Origin: Hanleya hanleyi
Lineage: Eukaryota; Mollusca; Polyplacophora; Lepidopleurida; Hanleyidae
Direction: 5' to 3'
DNA length: 64,000 bases
Assembly: GCA_036873755.1 (NCBI GenBank)
Contig: JAVTVY010020333.1
Coordinates: 1-64,000 of the forward strand
Part shown: in pieces, positions 58,475-64,000 of the stretch
Layout of the letters: each line of letters begins with the position of its first letter
Position numbering within the stretch: the stretch's first letter is position 1
The notes under the pieces: generated by a model
Told to the model about the DNA's origin: nothing
The model's database searches: none
What the model saw: the letters and a program-made list of their open reading frames with translations, nothing else
Position numbers and translations under genes: made by a program

Positions 58475-58640
58475 AAAAGATGAACATATAAAATACATGT
58501 ATTTCTGTGCCTGTTCAGAATACTGTATCTGGTTCAGGCAACAATTTAACGCCAATAAGTAAGAATAATATAAATATATCTCATGTAAGACATGGATTTT
58601 GTAGGAAACTCAGCGTTCTCCACAGTTGACAGAGACATGC
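58475..58640. repeat. Right end of block R (with empty foldback site)
   Basis: ATTTAACGCCAATAAGT at 58,545 is the uninterrupted counterpart of the foldback insertion site at 45,438/50,273. Confidence 0.7.
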
Positions 58641-59089
58641 GCAGAATGTGGTTGGCCTTTTTGTTCACGTCATTAGAAATAGATCTTTGTCGGTTATAAA
58701 CCAATAGCGACGTGTGTTTATTCACGTGATCAGAAAGGTCACGAGATAAAAATAGTGCAGGTCATATTCTTGCAACATGTCAGAAAGGCGCCAAAACGGG
58801 GAAATCAGTCAATGTTTTTCCCACATGTTTGACCACATTTTGTCAACATCGAAACAGTCATGAGAGATGGTACATGGTCAAAGAAGCTCAGATCGGTCAA
58901 ACTGTATCAAATTGCCATATTTTTTCTCTCCCGTTTCGTTATTTTCGTCAGCGAAAGATTGCGAAAAGGCAATTTTCGGAACACCGTCCTTTATCACCAA
59001 AATTTAACCTACCCTGGCTCTGAGCTGTGATAGGTAAATTTAGGGTAAGGGGGGCGTAGCATTCCTATCACAGCTAGAGTTTCTGACTT
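58641..59089. other. Non-coding, nothing firmly recognised
   Basis: Includes one ACATGTTTGACCACA word (58,823), related to the clusters at 60.8 and 63 kb. The frame at 58,829-59,023 has no domain. Confidence 0.35.
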
Positions 59090-59460
59090 AACCAGTCTTG
59101 TGTGTCAGAACTGAATGCATGGAATATGCATGTGTGAAGATAATGTAAAGTGGTTGTAGTGCAATCTTGAAAAATAACGTACAGTTGCTGAATAGGGTGA
59201 CGTCACAACTATCGATTAATTTATTGAGATTGAAGTCGGCTGTTTTGACGGGAAATGAAACAAAGCCATTGGTATTTAGTCAAGAGAAAACAAAAACACC
59301 CTTAAAACTTCTGGTTCAGTGGAAACGGTCGGGGGGAATAATATTACGTTATTTTCTTGCTAATGATAATTGGTGTGGATAAAAACCCACGCAATTGAAT
59401 TTCACAACCCTAATTAGTAGAAACTTATTGTGGATATAAACAGTAACAGACACGAGTTAA
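59090..59460. repeat. 370-bp direct repeat, left copy
   Basis: Begins ACCAGTCTTGTGTGTCAG and ends GTAACAGACACGAGTTAA. It matches 63,632-64,000 with few differences; the flanks differ. The repeats lie 4.54 kb apart and could be LTRs or two solo members of a dispersed repeat. It includes a GTGACGTCAC palindrome (59,201-59,210). Confidence 0.8.
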
Positions 59461-59786
59461 ACAATCTCGCCCATACTTATTGAGCAGTTTAACTCCGAAG
59501 ATCCATTTATACGTAGATACCGCCATGAAGAGTACGTGACTGTTACTATAAACAGTTCGCCAGGGGAGCATTCACTCGCCTCCACGGATGTGTAATCGAC
59601 ACCAGTCACTTCTTTTCGTGTTGCTAGAATTGTCGATTGTCTGTTGATATCGAAATAATACATTTTGCTCGCTCCCCCTGGTATAAAAGCGGACTCTTTT
59701 GCTGTTTTCTTCACACCTAATAAATCATAAAGTTGAAGGGAGAGCAAATCAGATCTACCTACAAGAGCAGCTGTGTTCTCCGACAT
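59457..59786 (-). CDS. Unrecognised 109-aa ORF abutting the direct repeat
   Basis: The frame from an ATG at 59,786 reads a mixed, protein-like sequence without repeats (contains AFIPGGASKMYYFDINR and VTYSSWRYLRING). It ends at the border of the left direct repeat. No signal peptide, membrane segment or known domain is evident. It may be one exon of a larger gene or part of the element between the two repeats. Confidence 0.3.
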   Translation of the reverse strand: MSENTAALVGRSDLLSLQLYDLLGVKKTAKESAFIPGGASKMYYFDINRQSTILATRKEVTGVDYTSVEASECSPGELFIVTVTYSSWRYLRINGSSELNCSISMGEIV

Positions 59787-60393
59787 TAATCATTGACCCC
59801 CTACTTTCACATGATATATCATATACCGTCCAACGTAGAACATATTGGTGGTTATTTAGATATGTTTATATAAGTGTATACGGCCTTGATATTGAAATCT
59901 GTCATCATATATATCAGAATATGCTGTCAAAGAGGTCTGTAAATAACCCCACATAGAAGTGTTTCCTGGAACCCGTGAATATTAAACTTGTCTATCATTG
60001 TTATTAACGCCACAAAATATGGCATCACTGACCTTCATTCAAATTTTTCGAAAAGGGCAACACTGGCGTTTACAAATTAACAAGCACCAAACCGGTGCAA
60101 TAAACATATGAACGATCGCCAAATGTTGCGACAATTTTTGTAACAAGCAACCAACTGATCGTGTAGACGGATTCCACTTCACTCTGATCAGGGTATTTTA
60201 GGCAATGAGATCCCCTGTACGCCGGTATCTTTTTTTGCTTCCGACATTACTCCGACCAATATGTAAAGAGGAGACAACTTTGCTCCCCCCCCCCCCCAAT
60301 AATTGTTACTGAAGTGCTTTGAAATGGGTAGAAAATTATTAGAGAAGCGTCTGAAATCTCAGTAGAATGTAAATGAAGAGTTTTAACGTATGG

Positions 60394-60590
60394 AAGAGAG
60401 AAATCAATTTGTTGCATGAGTTTTAATGTACACATTTTTGGTAGGTTGTGTTGATTACTTCTGAATTGCTGGGTTGTTGACTCGTTTTTTGTTGAAATAC
60501 TTAGAACTGTGTTTAATTATTGTTATATAGCTTAAATGTTGCTGAACGCGACGTTAAACCTTAATTCTCTCTCTCTCTCTTCTTTAGCAT
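60394..60590 (+). mobile_element. LINE 3' tail, second copy, strongly 5'-truncated
   Basis: Matches 58,290-58,470 (AAATCA.TTTGTTGC.T.AGTTTTAATGTACAC to the GCTGAACGCGACGTTAAACC tail plus a TC run). Only the end of the LINE is present. Confidence 0.75.
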
Positions 60591-60770
60591 GTTTAAAAAG
60601 GATGAACATATAAAATACATATATTTCTGTGCCTGTTCAGAATACTGTATCTGGTTCAGGCGCTCAGCCTAATCAAATTAACGCCAATAAGTGAGAATAA
60701 TAAAAATATATCCCATGTAAGACATGAATTTTGTAGGAAACTCAGCGCTCAGAAATGCAAGAAGAAGTGC
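60591..60770. repeat. Block R fragment with empty foldback site
   Basis: GGCGCTCAGCCTAATCAAATTA then ACGCCAATAAGTGAG matches the two flanks of the foldback element (45,410-45,441 and 50,273-50,340) in continuous form. Confidence 0.8.
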
Positions 60771-60784
60771 ACTGCAGAAAGTGG

Positions 60785-60900
60785 TTACATGTTTAACGTG
60801 TCATTTTGAGATGGGTAACATGTGAGATGCTTCATAATGCTACATGTTTCACCCTGTTTTCCCATGAAAACATGTCTCAAAGACGTGAGAATACAGCTAT
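60785..60900. repeat. ACATGTTTC-motif cluster (short)
   Basis: Four to five words of the type ACATGTTTC or GAAAACATGT lie within 120 bp. It is related to the larger cluster at 62,925-63,312. Confidence 0.6.
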
Positions 60901-61040
60901 TTGAGGGTTGTTACATTTCAATCGCGTTGCCGTTTCACTATAATGACCCGAATAGCTGTTTAAAACATCAAAGCCGAAACACGTACAACCGAGTCGCAAA
61001 AGCGACATGTTTCAAGGAACACAGTATAAAAGACGGATAA

Positions 61041-62924
61041 TGTTGTCTGGTGTATGGAAGCATTGGCTTTCAAAAATTTAGTTCTGGTCTTTAGCGATCG
61101 TGAATATATCTGTCGGTATTGGGAATAAACAGACCTACCAATTTAACTGAATTACTTGCATCGTATAACTCTTCCAGGTCTAGGGTATTTGACTGTTTGA
61201 GGCCTGCCAAGGCCTAGGAAGAGACGCCTCCTCCCCACTAAATATTTTTCCACTCCTTGATTCGAAAAAGCCCCCAAAATATATCTTGGGGTCAGCTCTG
61301 CTAGAAAGCGCAAAAATCCAAAAAATTCAATCCTTGAACACTTCGCAGTTACGTCATATTCTAAATATGACTTTTTGGTTGATTTTTCGGTCAGATTTTG
61401 TTTATTTGTGCCAGGTTCTCCGAAGTAAACTACATAGTACATTAGGGAAGAATTATCTGATATGAAATAAAATAGCTCACGCATTCTTTTATCCACACAA
61501 AAAAAATCTCGAGGAAAAAGGTAAAACACCACTTTTCTGGTACCTCACATGGTCGTCACTTTAAATTTGCCAATGATTCATACCAAAAAAATACACAGCA
61601 GTGTCGCTATGAAAAACAAGAGTGACATCATTGAGGGCTCGCGTTGGGAGAAACAACAACTGTGTTCTTTGTGTGACCAGAGCCACATCCAGTATTTTAA
61701 ATGTGTGTAGCGCATCAGGATATTTTCTGGACAATACGATTGCTCTAAATACGATTACAGCCTTGCGCGGGATTCAGCCATTGTATGACACAAATGACAC
61801 CAAACCATGCAGGCATCTTCACATTTCATCTACACTAATGTTTCGTCATTTACCTTGACCTACTGAATAGAGTAAATTGGTAAAAACTAGGAAACGCACG
61901 TGATGTCATATAGCCAATCAAGATAGGTGCTTGCCAACACAGTGCAGCGAGGATTTTCTTTGGTGTCAGCCTGTGAGATTTCCAAATATGGCAAGTTGTG
62001 GTTGTATAGATGTTACTTTCTTTCGAATAGTCAATCAAAATTGAATTTTAAAGAGGTCATACATTGCACTCCTCTTAATATGGATCACGGAATATTTATA
62101 GAGCTATGACATCATCAAACTCATATTCTGATCAGATATTGTGTTTGTATGTTCAGCCAAGGCAACACGTGTGGTGTTCGACTTGGATATGCGAAGATGA
62201 AGCCAAGAGGAGAGAGGGGATATTATTTTCTATCTTTATGAAAATATTGGATATTGTTGGTGTGTAAAACAATTTTCCCCCTTCCTCCCTGACTGTGACC
62301 ACTGTTGTGACAACTCGAGACGAGTCCAGGACTCCGTTATCTTAATAATCATCTGCGATCCGTATTCCATTTCCCGAAACGAAGTGGAATTTCAACGACT
62401 CTCACTCGGAGATATTTACCGCGAGCAGATGAATGAATGATAGAATCATTTTCAAGTTACAGACATTCATGTATCTAAGTCACCAAGTATGGTCAATATC
62501 TGTATGCAATATAGTACCCCTGTTGAGAACTGCTTTCTGTGTGCTGGATTAGTCTGTGTCATATCAACAGACCGATATGGCAACTTGAGTAAATTATTAT
62601 TTTGCTTAATATCTGAATGTAAATGTACCATTTGGTGTAAATCTGTTATCTAGTTCACCAAAACATGAGCACATTATTGTCATGAACAATTTGCACGCCA
62701 TGATAAATGGGTTCACATCAGGAATTATGATGTACCGAACATATATCTGTCTGGAATGATCACATTCATTGTTAACCTGAGGAGCAAGCTTGTCTATTGT
62801 ATATGTTCCTGTCTGTAGCCTATCGTTATTGTTGGTTTACACCCGTGTTGGACTTCCATCGAAGATAAGAGAATAAAACCTGATGCAAGCTGAATTTAAT
62901 AAACGATTCGTGTATTTGATAAAA
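61041..62924. other. Mostly unrecognised non-coding sequence
   Basis: About 61,390-61,590 is a diverged copy of the repeat at 8330-8480 (ATCTGATATGAAATAAAATAG, CACTTTTCTGGTACC). The 126-codon - frame at 61,152-61,532 overlaps that repeat and shows no domain. The remainder holds nothing I can name. Confidence 0.4.
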
Positions 62925-63312
62925 CATGTAATGGGAGATAGACTATTTTGAATCACTTCCAAATTCGAGACATGTTCGGACACGTTTCGGTTGCGACATG
63001 TCCCAAAAGTTGGGACAAAGTCATGTTTGGGCTTAGACGTTTCATTTTGAAACATGTAGTCGGCCATAACATGTTTCAGATTGAGAGATGTACATACAAC
63101 ACATGTTTCACTATGCAGGATGTCACATGATTCAAACGGACACATGTTTAACGACGACATGTCCATATTGAGACATCATTAACACATATGAGGATGACAC
63201 GTGTTTCAAATTGAAACATGAAGCCGTTTCCAAATGAAATATGTACGTACTCACATGTCCCAAAAGTTGGGACAAAATCATGTTTCATTTTGAGACGTTA
63301 AACATGTCGCCA
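62925..63312. repeat. Dense ACATGTTTC / GAAACATGT palindromic cluster
   Basis: At least a dozen words of the form ACATGTTTC, GAAACATGT, ACATGTCC or TCATGTTT lie in 390 bp on both strands. A longer word, CATGTCCCAAAAGTTGGGAC, occurs twice (62,997 and 63,257), followed each time by AAAGTCATGTTT or AAAATCATGTTT. It looks like an array of short self-complementary units. Confidence 0.7.
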
Positions 63313-63631
63313 ATTTTTACAGAGTGGTATCAGTTGTATATTTGTTGCATACTTGTATCCCTTTGGAAAAAACTAACATTTGGCTATATTGACATTATAA
63401 TTGGTGTTTAACATTTTGTTGTATCGCTTTTGTTTGCGATCACATCGTCACCGATGAGACCGTCTGCACTGTTATTGTCTTTTGTCTGTAGATTTGTGTG
63501 AACTAAGTCTAAACTAACGGAACTAATCTAAGCTATTAGAGTGCCCTGTTTCGCTTGGATTTGTGGTGTGCTTTGCCAAATACGTTGCGGATTTAAAACA
63601 GCACGCGCCTCTCCTCTATTGCGCAATAGTT

Positions 63632-64000
63632 CACCAGTCTTGTGTGTCAGAACTGAATGCATGGAATATGCATGTGTGAAGATAAATGTAAAGTGGTTAG
63701 TGCAATCTTGAAAAGTAACCTACAGTTGCTGAATAGGGTGACGTCACAACTATCGATTAATTTATTGAGATTGAAATCGGTTGTTTTGACGGGAAATGAA
63801 ACAAAGCCGTTGATATTTAGTCAAGAGAAAACAAAAACACCCTTAAAACTTCTGGTTTAATGGAAACGGTCGGCGAGAATAATATTACGTTATTTTCTTG
63901 CTAACGGTAATTGGTGTGAATAAAACCCCAAGCAATTGAATTTCACAACCCTAATTAATAGAAACTTATTGTGGATGTAAACAGTAACAGACAGAAGTTA
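63632..64000. repeat. 370-bp direct repeat, right copy (reaches window edge)
   Basis: Matches 59,090-59,460; the left boundary ACCAGTCTTGTG is the same. The window ends inside or at the end of this copy. Confidence 0.8.

Overview
The window is eukaryotic DNA: genes split by GT-AG introns, AT-rich intergenic sequence, microsatellites, satellite arrays and many transposon remnants. LINE tails ending in GCTGAACGCGACGTTAAACC and a hairpin MITE of a kind I associate with molluscs point to a mollusc, probably a gastropod. That placement is inference; the sequence itself supports only 'animal, probably lophotrochozoan'.

The core (about 3.9-42.5 kb) is a birth-and-death array of a paired-like (PRD-like) homeobox gene. 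Three copies on the - strand (9,690-11,588; 23,104-25,000; 32,282-34,181) share one four-exon structure and, where intact, encode 420 residues. The homeobox is split between homeodomain residues 46 and 47, the usual PRD-class intron site, and residue 50 is Gln. Copies 1 and 2 are open. Copy 3 has a 2-bp insertion that gives an immediate stop, plus R53K. An older + strand copy (3,862-5,617) is a pseudogene with frameshifts, a 19-bp homeobox deletion and two dead splice sites. A homeobox scrap remains at about 42,405-42,536 (+). The array grew by duplication of 8-9 kb units: unit 1 about 6.88-15.15 kb, unit 2 18.83-27.56 kb, unit 3 27.56-35.75 kb, and unit 4 from 35.75 kb, cut at 39.70 kb before its gene. 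Private insertions date the steps. An RT fragment is found only in unit 2, a 511-bp hairpin MITE only in units 3 and 4, and two related transposons only in and beside unit 1.

Both flanks carry pieces of endogenous Polinton/adintovirus-like DNA viruses. On the left (1-1,473, -) is an uninterrupted N-terminal part of a family-B DNA polymerase with an OTU-like region, a C2HC finger and exonuclease motif I. Upstream of it lie seven 28-bp repeats, each with a YY1-like GCCGCCATTTTG site, and a CCAAT/CRE/octamer cluster. On the right (51.2-53.6 kb, +) are a packaging-ATPase pseudogene with three in-frame stops and two small viral-type ORFs, behind a repeat-rich control region that shares the CRE/ATATGCAA block with the left piece.

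Between 45.4 and 50.3 kb lies a nested pair of foldback elements. The outer one (45,442-50,272, target duplication GCGC, long inverted arms) carries an inner one (45,541-48,539, 10-bp duplication CGGTCAAGTG) made of two opposed arrays of an 87-bp satellite. Empty sites of the outer insertion can be read in paralogous repeats at 58.55 and 60.68 kb. The remainder (54-64 kb) is repeats: a LINE with RNase H and C2HC finger, its truncated tail copy, a 370-bp direct repeat at 59.09 and 63.63 kb, and two clusters of ACATGTTTC-type motifs. I found no tRNA, rRNA or CRISPR array.
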